From Canna indica (taxonomy: Eukaryota > Streptophyta > Magnoliopsida > Zingiberales > Cannaceae): 64,000 nt of DNA. The stretch lies in assembly GCA_034359265.1 (NCBI GenBank), contig CP136890.1:93645501-93709500 (forward strand), in the 5' to 3' direction. The notes beneath the pieces are model-generated. The model worked only from the letters and a program-made list of their open reading frames with translations, was not told the DNA's origin and did no database searches. Shown piece by piece: positions 1-12,555 of the stretch (the first letter of the stretch is position 1; each line of letters opens with the position of its first letter). A program made the position numbers and the translations under genes.

Positions 1-1291
1 TATCCGATCCCATTTCAGATTAGGAAGTAAAGATCATCGGTCTCAACCTCTCTCGATCGTTCGCATTGCGAGGTAATCCTGCCTGTTCGAATGAATTAGT
101 GTTAGATGGTTAAGTTTGGTGAGGATGCGGTGTGATGGATGTGGAATCGATCGCATCGTGGGGTTTCTGATGGTTTATGCCTGAGTTAAGTGGATCGACC
201 CGTCTCTATTTAATGCTTGGAGATGATGGATGACGATTGCGTTTTCCTTGAGTCCTATAGGTTTTGTTCAAATGCATACTTAAATCGATGTTTGATGTTG
301 CTTTATTTACCATGTTGGTTGTGTTTTATTTTGCATCTCTTTTCGCGATGATGTTCATGTTTTGCGTGGATTGAATTAATTTGTTGCTGAGGATCTTCTC
401 TTTTCTAGTTTGGCTATTTGTGGAAGATCAATGTGTCTGTTTAGCTGGAGTCCATGATGTAGTTTTGAAATCCGATATTTTAGTCAATCCTATATTTATG
501 CAAAATTTTGCTTCGACCTATTTTCTTTTTCCGAGTAAGCTCGCTTCCACGTATTTCACTTGAAAACAACAGCGGTATCTTGATTTGTTCATACTTGACT
601 CTGATCTGTGAAATACTACTGATTAACTATTTCTCCCTTCTTTCAATTCCTCTTTTCCTCAATATTTCCTTATTTTTAATGGAGGTCGGATGAAAGCAAA
701 GCGACGTTGGGAACCTTTCAGCCTCTTGTTTCTTCCAGACAATGCGAATAATTTGTTTCTTCCACTCTTTATTTTTCTATTTTTCTTTCTGAGTGAAACA
801 GACTCTTGAAAGTTCAACATCAATCAGAGGACCTCTTGTACGGCAAGACATAATATTAGATGCATATCATAAACATGGCTAGTCCTTAACATATTCTTGA
901 ACTTCACCTATTTTGAGAAGGACCAATTGCTATTTCATTACCAACACCGTCATTCAAAAGTCTTAATTTCAATGGACGGATTCAGTGAACATGTTTAGAA
1001 TACAAACCAGTTCATAGATGTATGGTCCAGTTGCTCTGTAGTGAAGCTTATGTTTATTGTTTTCAAAGACCATATAGCACCTTTTATCTACAAAATCTGT
1101 GGTATGAATACAGTTTGAATATGTTTCATGTGCTTATAATTTAATCATAGTGCTTCTCATGCAGGGTGTGACTTCTGTTGACTATACTACAAAATCTTTG
1201 GGTTCTGAAGTATTCTTCAGGATGCAATAAGTAAACCTAGGAATGGTAATCTAATTACTTTTGCTGGCGTATTCTTGTGATTACATATTTG
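1..1291 (+). other. 5' leader of the OTU gene: probable non-coding exons and an intron
   Basis: The first ~70 bases look like a transcribed leader, ending at a plausible donor (GCGAG/GTAATC). A good acceptor (CATGCAG/GGTGTG) at 1164 would open a second untranslated exon running to the ATG at 1292. The stretch between is T-rich, intron-like and has no conserved reading frame. The promoter must lie upstream of the window. Splice sites are read by eye; there is no transcript evidence. Confidence 0.45.
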
Positions 1292-4200
1292 ATGGCTGCC
1301 TACGAGCATGATTCTGAAGCTTATCACTGGGGATTTGGCTTTTTTAATATTGATCCATTCCAAAACCCTCCATATTCTGGAGGTACCACTGAGCTAGACT
1401 CCAGCATTTACAATGATTGTTATATCAGAGAAGGTATATATTGATGCAACCTGTGCTAGCGTATGGGCTAATGAGATAAAAGTTATAAGCTTGTACTAAG
1501 ATCAATTTTCTTAATTCATTGATGCAGATGTTTCTGGATGTGCACGTGAAAATGAAGAACATATGCAGGCATCTATTTTTACACAAGATTTGTTTGGACC
1601 ATGTGCAAGGGAATATAGTTTAGGTAATAAAGTGATACTATTTTTTATAGCTAGCTAACTATTTAATACTATATCTTAACTTTTTACATTAGAAGATAAT
1701 TTATGCTCATTTATGTAGTGATTCAGGATGAACAAGAGGGAGATGACACCAGACCCTCTAGTTTATGCTCTAGTCCTGGGGGTAAATCTTATGAGGGAGA
1801 GTGTTCACTAGACATATCAGATGAATATTCTCTTGTAGATGGTGAAGTTGGCAGGAGGTTAAATCAAATGATTCCAGTCCCTGTAAGTTTGTGCTGGTCT
1901 ATAACTCACTTGTGAAATATGCTGAAGGAAGCCACCATCTAAACTGTTTCTTGTTCAATTTCTGCTTTTCCTTTTTATGGGACCCGACAGTGTAGACTAA
2001 ATCTTATTCTAATACTGTTATAAATGAATGATTTGGCTAGTTAAGGATGTTAATGGTCAAATTAACAGTGATGTTCATGAGAATATGTTTTGTAGTCTTT
2101 CTAAGGATTCATTTTGTTGGCACGAAATAATGAGGGAGGTTGTAATTTCCAAGAAGTAGGTTTTTTCTATGTTGGTAGGCCCCTAGGTAAGTTGCACTTC
2201 ATGCGTGTACTTTTATATAAAATTACATGTTACCCTTAGGTAAAAATATATTTCTATATAAAAACCTTTTCATGATAACTACGTATTACAATTTTATAAT
2301 ACTTTATAACTATATATAATATTATTTATTTCATAATTTTTTATTATATAAAACTATAATGTATCCTTTTATGTTATCATAATTTATAATAGTTGATATG
2401 ATATGATTTATTTTATAATTCTATAATATAATGTATCCTGTTATAATATTGTTTTGTAATAGTTAATATAATATCATTTATTTTATAAATTTTCCATATT
2501 ATATAAAATATGATGTGTCTTTCATTAATTGTATATCCGTTGGAATAATTTTTAAAATGTACATTTAATTTATACATGTTATAAGTAAAGGGTATATTGG
2601 TCATTTGATGTATACTTCCTAGAAAATACACATTTCAACTAAACATATTGTGGGAAGTTAATTCATGGAAAGTTGCACTTCCCATGTATTAACTTTGAAC
2701 CACATTTTTTTGATAGTTGGAAAAACATGCGGGAAGTTAATTAATAGGAAGTAAAACAATCTGTACGAAGTTACTTCTCGTGCCAACCAAACAAGACCTA
2801 AGACTTTATTTTAATACAATAAATCTGATTATTTGGGTTAACCACTTCTCCTAAGTTTAACATGATAAGAAAGGACCTAAGTTTTATTTCTAGATGAAGG
2901 TTTAATTGGTTTAAAAACTTGGGCCCAAGGCAAGATGTAAATTCAGCTCTTTGCATGAAGATCCCTACGAGTTAAACTAAAAGCCATATAAATGTAAATA
3001 AATTAAAACTTAGAACTAATGATCTGCTTTTAGTAACATGATAAAATTATAGTCAGCATTACCAGTTTTACCAATAGCATAATCTGAAAGCATAGGTTTT
3101 TTATCCATGTTTTACTTTTTCTATGGAAGAAATCTAGTATGTCACGGATACCATTTTTTAAATTTATCTATTTGTTTTAAATGAGTGAGTGTTATTGCTA
3201 GAATAGATGGAACAAAAAAATGATATTTGTAAATGACTAAGTGTAGCTCCAATAGAGGAAATTTTGATAAAATAAGAGAAAATAGATGTTATGTACATGT
3301 CAAAATGAGACATGAAAGCTATAGTTTGACAGGGTGAACTGATTGTGATTAATGGGAAAATGGGTAAAGGAAGATCTAAGAAAAATGTGCATGAAATAAT
3401 AAAAAACATTTTACATGTCCATGGTATTACTAGATATTTGGCCTTGCACAATGTTCGGCGGCCGGGAAAAGATCCATGTAGCTGACTCCAAATAATATTT
3501 ACTCTAAGCTTTGTTGTTGTTTAATACTTCAACCTTCCTAAAGAATATTGTTGCTTTCTTTATGCAGCATATTCCTAGAATAAATGGAGAAATTCCTTCT
3601 GTTGATGAAGCTACTTCTGATCATCAAAGACTTCTAGACAGGTACTTTCAGCTATAATTAATTTGTTACTTAACTACTTAGGGTCAAACAAGTCTATCGA
3701 ACTAGTACTAAACTCACTCTTTCCTAGAATAGAAGTATAATTAATTAATTAGATAACGTCATATGCAACACACTATTAATTATTTTCATTTATCAAAGAT
3801 GTCAGGAAACTCATATTAGGATTAGAAATGAGAAAAACGTTTAGCTTACTTGCTTACCCATGCTATATGGGGTGTCATTATTTGGATACAACTTCTGTTC
3901 CAGCTTGCTCTTTCTTGAAATTAATGAAATGGTCAAAGGTTATCAAATTTTATAAATTGGACTCTAAGTGGGATAAGTGTGATTAACTTATTAATGCCAA
4001 CAGTGGCGGATCCAGAAAATTTTACTAATGGGGGCAATTTGATACGTAAAATTTCAAAAGTTTACACTTTAAATTTGCATTGCGGTGAAGGCGGTCTATC
4101 CTTCTAAAAGTATTTAAATAATTATTCACGTATTTAATTGCTAAATAGTTTCAATCTATCTATAAAATAAATTATAAAGTTAGAAACCAATCTATAATAA

Positions 4201-7200
4201 AAATTTCAAAATATATTTAGTCAAAAAATTTAATCAAATTCAAATACATTGCAAGGTGTCACTACTTGATGTCTTCTTTAGAGCAATTTTTATGAATTTT
4301 CCAATATATTAAGCTAAAAAGTCTTCTATAGAGGTTGGTTGGAGCTTCTTATGAGTTCTTTAGCTTAGTCATAGCTAGAGTGGGTGCTTATGCTTTATAC
4401 AAATACAAAAGCCTGGTAAATCCAAATCCTCCTTTATATCTTTTGACGAGATCTCTATTAGAAATCACGGTTTTATATAGTCAATTACTATAAGTGACTC
4501 ATGCCATTGTAAAATTGTGAGCCTGATTTCTGCCGAGAATCCTCCAAGATTTTTATTTGTTTCTAGATACTTGTTCCACTGGACATTGATCTACTAAATG
4601 CAATGTGCCATAGGGTATTGTAAGAATTATACATCATAGCTGCTATGCAGCATATCACTAAATAATGGTTGCATCTTTTGCCTTTGTTTCACCATTACAT
4701 GGGTTGGATGAGAAGAGGAAAACAAGGAGCAATAGGTTTTAATCTGAAATTTCTATTGAGATTTTATTCTAAAATCAAAGCATACAAGGGTTTTCTTAAA
4801 TGTCTAGAGCAGTAGGGGCAGGAAGAAGTGCAAACAAATTCAAAAGCTTTATTACTGTAACTGGGGTGAATTGACTGAACAAAATCACTTGTCAAAAATC
4901 ATTGTCCACACCAATGCCACCAGCATATTAGTTAGTATCCCTGCTTTAAATGATTAACACTTAGAGCAGACATAAAACATTCTAGTTTCAGTGATTTCCT
5001 TCAACTACCTTGCCAAAATAAAAGATAACTAATCGCTGATGTTACATGTTTGCTCTCTAAACAAAAGTATAGATTCAATGCTTACAGGCTGATCTGAGAC
5101 ACCCAGGCCATATGATAGGGATATGCATCTCAAGCTTTTAATTAGGTGGTTCAATATGATTGTGAATCAACAGTTGTATGGAGATATATGTAGTGAATCA
5201 ACAAGCTTTCAATTACAACAAGCATATGGAAAATTTGATTTTCTATAAGTTTTCATGCAAAAGTTTATAGGGTGTTGTAAACTTTATATAATTGTTGTAT
5301 CTCTTACATTCCAGGTTGCAATTGTATGACTTAGTTGAGCGTAAGGTCCAAGGAGATGGTAACTGTCAGGTTAGGCATGATATACTTGTGACATAGACAC
5401 ACACTACATACCATAAATGCAATATACTCTCGTTATATAGTAGTGCTTTAGGGAAGCTGATTGCTAAATTAGTCTTTAATTTATTACAATAAGTTGTGAT
5501 AGTAATGCTTCATTAGTGATTTGTGGAATCACTGTGCATTTGTTCCTTTCCTTAGTTATCTACCAGTTAGTTCCAATCAAGACTTAACTGAACAAATCAT
5601 CTTTAAAGATGAGTAACATATTAAAACGACAAAAATCTACATAAAAATAAGAAAAATACTAATCTCATGAAATTTAGGCAACAGATCACTATAAACTACA
5701 CGTGATTCTAATAAGTGTATATGACTTGATCAAGAATTATTTAGTAGCAAATAGAATGGGTTTTTTATCCATAAATACCAGTGTGGCACCTTGAATGCTT
5801 GACTTTAAAAAGGATGGATCCATTTAGAATATAAGATTGAGGTTTAAAAGTACTAAATTCAAGAATAAATGTTTTTGTAAGTTGAAATCTCCCATAAACA
5901 AACCTTTGTGTACATATTGTGCTTTCCCCTTCCTCCTCTTTTAATAGTCAGTCAAACTGAATGGGATCTATACCATCCGTTGAGCAGCAAATAGCTAAGG
6001 AACCATACAATTTCTGTTGGCTTCTAATCAAATTGGCTGAACTGGTTTGGCAGTTTGATGAATTTGAACAATTTTTGAAGCCCCAGATGGTCCTGTATCT
6101 TTAGTGAACTGTGGATTAAATTGGTATGTGAGGATTGAGGGGCCTACTAGTAAGCCTAAAGTAATTTGAGTCACATGGTTTATACCTTTTACAATTAAGT
6201 TATTTATCAATTAGTTTCATCTAGTCTTGATATTTTTTGCATTAGTTTTGGCTTATCTATAGGGAAAGTGCATCGGTTAGAAACGCTTATTTCAAGAAAC
6301 CAGCTATATATATTGGACTCCGATCAGTAATGGTTAATTCTACATCATTCGACTCCAATCAGTGAATACATAATTCTTGTCTCGAAGTGTTTCACAATCA
6401 GTCTATTGAACTTTATTTCTGGTAATTAATGCTTTAGATTATAATGAATATGGCTTATATTTATCTTGTTAAGAAAAACTTCCTCTAATTCTGTCTGAAA
6501 TAATTGAGCCATTTTATTTTCTTAGGATTTTGTTAAAACATGTTTATTTCAAATTCTTGTTCCATTTTTCATTTACAACTGCAACATGTGGGGCTAAGAG
6601 TTTTTATCAGAAGTTAAGAAGAAAAGGGAAGACCAGAAATCAGATTTCAATTAATAAGACTTGGGTAAACATCAAATTTTCACTGACTACCCAACCATTT
6701 ATACTGTGATGGAAAAAGTCTTGAAGAAAATACAAGGACCTTGCTTTGGCCCTATGGGTTTGGCTCGTATCAAACTGACTAAACTTGCATGGCATAAAAA
6801 AGTTGTTTGTAACTGAAACTGGTCATTACTTGAAACGAGCTTGTTGCTATGTTCTAGTTCACAAATAAAGTCTGACTCTATAATTTTTTTCTATTTTTCC
6901 TACTAAACCTGACATTTTCCAAATGCATGCTTATCCAGTTCCGAGCTCTGTCTGACCAATTATATAGAACACCTGAACATCATGAATTTGTGAGGCAGCA
7001 AGTTGTTGAACAGGTTGATTTTTCATTTATGGACTTTTTTTTTCAATATCTTCATTCCTTGTGCACATCATAATTTAGTTTGCACCTATTGTTGTCTTTT
7101 GGTTCAGCTTAAGTCTCACCCTAAGATCTATGAGGGTTATGTTCCAATGGCATATGATGACTACCTAAAAAAGCTTTCGAGGTATGCTTCTTGCTTTAAA

Positions 7201-9489
7201 GGTTCTAGGTCTTTATAAGTTAATTATAAGATTCTATTATAGAAACACAGTATTATCTCCTTGACTTGTTTTCTCTTACACTATCATATCAATGTAGGAG
7301 TGGTGAGTGGGGTGATCACGTGACTTTACAAGCAGCTTCAGATTCGGTATCAGTGTCTTCTTTTGTCTTTTTAATTTTCATTTCTAAAATTCCTTTCATT
7401 TTATTCATTTGTTTTGATATTTTTGGGCAACATAGATGTTTTTGTTTTATTGACTTCATTAAGTTTCTCTTACAGTTAGAGATCCGAGTAGAAATGTTTA
7501 AGTTAACCTTTGTGAAACAATGGTATGTTGTGTAAGGGGCTGCATCACTGCCCCCATCCTGCCTACTTACATTGTGAGGCGAGGATGGCACTGAAAACAT
7601 AAACCGCATGTGGGGCAGGGATGGGTTTTTTTTTCCCCAATTCAGCTAGCCCTCCTTAATTCACCTTGACTTGCCATGGGCTTAATTTTTAGTTTTTATA
7701 TATAATCTAATAGAATTGCATCCCAGTCCTGCTACCTCGGTGCCCAACCCCACTCCCTACTCCACCCTACAGGTGGTCTGGGGATGGAGGATTTCTTTTT
7801 TCTTGCCCTGCCCCATACTAGATGTGGATCTGGAATGGGGATTGCAATTCTTCACCTGCCTTGCCCTAATGGCATCTCTATGCATTTGTTTAGATCCTAT
7901 GGAGGACCATGGTTCATAGCATTTAGTAGGAACAAAATAACAATACTTTCGTTCTTAAGTGTTATCTGTCAATCTTTAACTCCCTTCCAACTTCTTTCCA
8001 GTTTTTCTCTTGTTCAATGTCCATTTATTGATAATTTATTGTCTATCTGATTAGAGAAGTTACCATGGATTACCTCCCTTTTGGTTGGAACGTATCATCA
8101 GAATGGACACTGAGGAACTATCCTTGTTATTCTTTTTTACATGCATTCTATGTGTTGAGCATGTGGCTACGGTATAATTTTAGTTGCACAATTGTTTAAT
8201 TTAGTACATTTTCTTTTTAGCTGTTTTTAGGTTAAAGTGGAACAGACACTTCTATTGTAATTTCTTATTTCCTTTCTTTGTGCATGTCCTGTCCTGCAGT
8301 ATGGAGTTAAAATTTTCGTCATAACGTCTTTCAAGGATACTTGTTACATCGAGATTCTGCCTAATGTTGAGAAGTCTAAGCGAGGTACATCTCAAATTAC
8401 CTATTGCTACCGTGTATTCTTGTTTTACTGTTAAGATTAGGTTAGTCTATGGAATCTAGATATACAGCTTTGACATCTTTAACAGGAAAGATGCACAGAT
8501 ATTATCACCAAATTCCGGAATTAGTACCTAAATATTTTTTATCAAATCATACATGAACTTCTAAATTGCTCAAAATATATACTTTCATCACTCAACCTAA
8601 CAAAAACAGATGGAAATGTTAACATGGCATGATACTCCAATGTCCACGCCGAATAGAACATACAAGAAACAACACTCAACCTCCTTATACATTAAAGGAA
8701 TAAAATAATATAAACATTCCTATAGAGATTAAGTATCTTTCATATATGCTTTATCTAATGTGGATGCTACTTTGTCACACTAAATTAGCATTTTCCTCTG
8801 CTTCTTCTGTTAGGTTGGATGCATAAGTATGAATTTGACAAAAAAAATGTTTTGAGTACCAATTCAGAACTTTGGTGTTCAAGTACCACCCATGCATTTT
8901 ATGCTCTTTTTTAAACTATCTTACGTCCATTGACAAGTTGAGAATGAAGCAAATACTTGGAACAGTAATTTTTCACTTAAGTTGTGTGCTTTTGGATCTG
9001 CATTAACCCACACATACCCAATTTCCATCTCTCTTGAAATAAATAAAAGTTTAATGTGTTCTTTTCATTCTCTGTTTCTTTCTGGAGCAATGATGGAGTT
9101 TCTATAATTTGTGCAGTCATTTTCTTGAGTTTTTGGGCTGAGGTGCACTACAACTCAATTTATCCTGAAGGGGGTAAGTGTATATTCTCCATGTCTCACT
9201 GCTAGGTCCACCCCTTACTTCCATTATGGGAAAATAGAAAACATGTCCAATAACAATAAAACAAATGCTGCAAATATAATAAAGGGAAAACCCTTCTGTT
9301 TAGTTGAACCAACAAATTTTTTGTTGTTGGCTGATGTTTTCCAGAATCTTTATTTTTTAATTGACAAAATGGCATAAGAGCCAGCATATTTGTTTTTTAG
9401 GTTAATGGTTCATTTTTGGTTGCTCAGATCTCCCTAACACAGACACAAAGAAGAAGAAAAAGTGGTGGCGGTTCAGAAATAAGCATTAA
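1292..9489 (+). CDS. OTU-domain deubiquitinating cysteine protease (plant OTU9/10/11/12-like)
   Basis: A papain-like cysteine protease of the ovarian-tumour family, expected to cleave ubiquitin chains. By eye the exons are 1292-1433, 1528-1623, 1737-1882, 3568-3641, 5315-5369, 6939-7013, 7108-7181, 7298-7346, 8300-8384, 9117-9173 and 9428-9489, giving about 304 aa in one frame. The OTU signature GDGNCQFRALSDQLY spans exons 6-7; its Asp and nucleophile Cys fall near residues 167-170. The catalytic His sits in EVHYNSIYPEGD near residue 276. GEWGDHVTLQAASD and YGVKIFVITSF, typical of the plant family, lie between. The N-terminal ~130 residues are acidic and low in complexity. The protein ends in a very basic tail (KKKKKWWRFRNKH). 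The weakest junction is exon 3 to exon 4: the obvious acceptor at 1726 breaks the frame, so I used AG/AG at 1736. Start chosen: the ATG at 1292, opening MAAYEHDSEAYHWG. Confidence 0.85.
2105..2805. mobile_element. MITE-like element, family A copy 1, in an OTU intron
   Basis: The ends are imperfect inverted repeats: GTTGGCACGA near 2117 and TCGTGCCAACC near 2780. The interior is extremely AT-rich. It contains a block (TCATTTGATGTATACTTCC, near 2601) that recurs in the two elements at 35.4-36.9 kb, and AAGTTGCACTTCATGC, also shared. It has no coding capacity and lies wholly inside the intron between exons 4 and 5. Boundaries are approximate and no target duplication was identified. Confidence 0.55.
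4012..4400. repeat. Degenerate transposon fragment in an OTU intron
   Basis: Begins with AGTGGCGGATCCAG followed by a GGGGGCAA tract, a terminus common in plant non-autonomous transposons, then AT-rich sequence without a frame. The other end is not clear. The superfamily cannot be assigned from sequence alone. Confidence 0.35.
7540..7880. repeat. GC-rich repeat fragment in an OTU intron
   Basis: This island of CCCCATCCTGCC, GGGGCAGGGATGGG and similar strings contrasts with the AT-rich intron around it. Alternating GGGGATGG and CCCCATCC tracts resemble the termini of hAT-like plant repeats. The overlapping open frames look non-coding because no family motif appears. Confidence 0.3.
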
Positions 9490-9906
9490 GTCTGCTTTGC
9501 TAACATATGTCATTGATGGAGTCCATCTAAATTCATAGTTTGAACGATTATTTTATTCTCTCGATGACAGATTATTGTGTTATTAAACTATTGTTCACTA
9601 GATGTCTATTCATTTCAACACTTGATAATTTCCTGAAGGTGTTCTATGCCTTATCTTATGCAATTCAATTTTTCCAAAAGTGCATTTAATTTGATTAAAT
9701 CTTCTACTTGGTATGTTGGCGGCTTATTTCGGTTGTCCAATCAATTCTTGTAGAAATTTTAGCTCAGAAGTATGCTTAGATTTTTTTTGTTCTTTTAGTA
9801 ATTCTTTTGAGTACAGATTGGGCACACGTCCAATCACTAAAGGTTTGCCCCACGTCTAGCAGAGTAAATACAATGTTTTTGAGTTTGGAATTGTCTATAT
9901 ATTTTG

Positions 9907-10748
9907 GGGGAGAATTGCATACTTGATCTTATAAATTTTTAATTTTTTAAATTTTATTTATATAAATTTCATTTTAATATTTTCGATCATATAAATTTGC
10001 TCTATAGTATAAATTTGGTCATATATGTGACGGTCCGTTAACTTTTCGTCAATGTGGACTAACATCGTTCATACACGTTGACATATTTGGTCCTATAAAT
10101 TTTATTTCAAAATTTTCAGTCCTATATGTTTGCCCCCTAGAACAAATTTGATCCTATATGTCTATTCTGTAGCACAGAGTTAATCATATCCACGACGGTC
10201 CATTAACTCTTCGTTTACGAAAAAATAAACGACGTTATGTCCTTGTTGACGGGGTTAATAGACCGTCGTGAATAGGACCAAATCGATATGAGAGACCAGA
10301 TAGATTTGCTCCGTAACATAGATTTGGTCATATTTATGACAGTTTATTAACTCCGTCAATATGGACATAACACCGTTTATTTTTTCGTGGACGGAGAGTT
10401 AACGGACCATCACGGATATGATCAAATTTGTGCTATGAGGCAAATATATTGAATCAAATTTGTGCTACGAGGCAAATATATATGATCAAATCTGTGCTAC
10501 GGGGCAAACATATATGATCAAATTTGTGCTACGGGGTAAACATATAATACTGAAATTTATAGGACCAAATATGTCAACGTGTATGAACAGCGTTAGTCCA
10601 CATTGACGGAAAGTTAATGGACCATCATAAATAGGACTAAATTTGTACTACAGAGCAAACTTACATGACCGAAAATATCAAAACGAAACTTATATGATCA
10701 AAGTCTAAAAAATTAAATATTTATAGAATCAAATTTGTACTTCTCCGG
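9907..10748. mobile_element. Fold-back (MULE-type) non-autonomous element, 842 bp, with 9-bp target duplication
   Basis: The two halves are long inverted copies of each other. The left arm runs from GGGGAGAATTG, and the reverse complement of the right arm runs from CCGGAGAAG; they then match over about 350-400 bp, for example GTCAATGTGGACTAAC and ACACGTTGACATATTTGGTC on the left and their complements on the right. The block is flanked by an identical 9-bp TATATTTTG at 9898-9906 and 10749-10757. A 9-bp duplication with very long inverted repeats fits Mutator-like fold-back elements. There is no coding capacity. The interior repeats a 'GACGGTCC...TTAACT' module several times in both orientations. 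Confidence 0.75.
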
Positions 10749-11096
10749 TATATTTTGACTCCAAGATCAACCTGAAGGGCCCAAGCCCATGCGCAAACAT
10801 GAGTGGTATGGTTAATTTAATCGACTAGCTTACCGTCACAAGAAATTGTACAAGGTTTTCAGCAATATCTACTATAAAAAGCAAGTCAGGATTTCATTTT
10901 TGGCACGACGAGATCGTAATTTACGTGGTTTCTAGATTCATTTGCATGGGTCAAATTTGATTGTCCATCTAACATGAGATATGGAGTCATCCCGGCCCTT
11001 CTCTTTTTATATGGTAAAGTTTACAATGGTTTCAATGAGTGAATCCTCTCCGCTCCTTTTTATCAACCAAATTTTGTAGGGACAACTGAGAATTAC
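10749..11096. other. Spacer with no recognised feature
   Basis: Apart from the 9-bp duplication at its left edge, this stretch holds no open frame of family character, no RNA gene and no clear repeat. Confidence 0.5.
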
Positions 11097-12555
11097 TTGA
11101 AATTGAAGTAAAAGGATAAGGGCGTGTTTGTTTGCCCAATTTTCGATTTTTATTTTCGTGAAAATTGAAAACTGGGCCCGAAATAGTGTTTGTTGTGGAA
11201 AATGTGTATCATTTTTGAATCTATTTCACGAAAACGGAGTTTTTCCGAAACACCATTTCAACTCAATCCGCGAAAACGACTTTGGGTAGTTTTCGCATTT
11301 TCGCAAAAACTGACGAAAAATCTCGGTGGCATACTTGTAATTATAATTCGAAACCCGCTCGTTTCGCCCGTTTCGATCGAAAACCAAACAAAACCCTTCA
11401 TTCATGCATCGGCTCCATCACGCGACCTCCACTCGACCCAAACATCCCTTTCGGCTTCTGCTGGCGACACAGGCGACAAGTTGTCGCCATCGGACTTTTC
11501 GATCTAGGGTTTGCGATTTTGGTCGCCGGTTTCGGTGAAAAAGATCCGGCTCATCACTCGTCCGGTAGCCCGATAGACACTTTGGATCAGAATTAGCGAG
11601 TTTAAAATTCGTTAATTATTGGATTTTAACTTGATTTTAAATATTTTTTAGTGGTATCGGGCTAAATGAGACGGGCTGTGCTGACCCATTATTTTTCGTG
11701 TCGGGCCAAGCATGATTTTTTTCGAACTGGACCGAAAACTTAGGCCGGGGACGTTTGCTAGACCTAGTTTGATAGTCCGACACGATAAAATCGTGATCAA
11801 GGCACCTATTATCGTATCGGGCCAAGGGATGTAGGTCAGACCCAACCTTATAACCCGAGACCGGCTCAAGCCCGAAGTGGTGACCTCATGCCGGGCTGGG
11901 TCGCCCTACTAAGAATTCGGATCATGCCAGACACATCCTGACTGGCAACAGGCCTGATCGCCTGACCGTGTTCGGGACTGGGCCGACTCGAGCACAACCT
12001 ATTGGAGGCACAAAGATGTTAGTCAAATAGAGGTAAAATGATAAATATGTCATTTTACCCAACAATAATTGATCGGTTACAACAGAATCAATTCAACTCA
12101 TAATAATATTAGTATAAATCACTATTTAGTTTAGTAAAATATGTTTTATATTATTTAATTATTTATCAAAATAAATTAATAATTTTTAATTATTGTATAA
12201 TATTAAAAATATATTTAAAAAATCTATCAAACGACGTCAGATCTAAAATCTGACACTATCATCGCGTTCAGCGCGCGAAAACCTACAACTTTGATATTTA
12301 TTTCGTCTCCATCCGATGACTCTAAGTCGCCAAAATTAATTATTTTTTAATACTTAAATTATTTCATTTGCAGTCCGTAATTTTATATTGCGGGTTTTTT
12401 GAACTGTAATTTTATTTGTAGCTTGCAAATGATATTAGAAATATAAATTGTAATTAATAAATACTGCAAAAATATTTTACAGTCAACCAAATAAATTTAT
12501 TGTCTAAAAATTATAATTCTAATTACAGTATTTGTACTTGTGGATAATCAAATGC
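11097..12555. repeat. Degenerate transposon block(s), including a CGGGCC-rich segment
   Basis: It opens with AAGGGCGTGTTTGTTTGCCC and ends near CAAATGCCCCTAA, a pairing seen in non-autonomous plant transposons whose ends read GGGC...GCCC. Inside, 11,640-12,005 repeats CGGGCC, CGGGCTG and GACCGG modules, typical of another repeat family. The overlapping short frames at 11,190-11,870 on both strands match nothing I recognise. Whether this is one element or two nested ones is unresolved. Confidence 0.4.
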
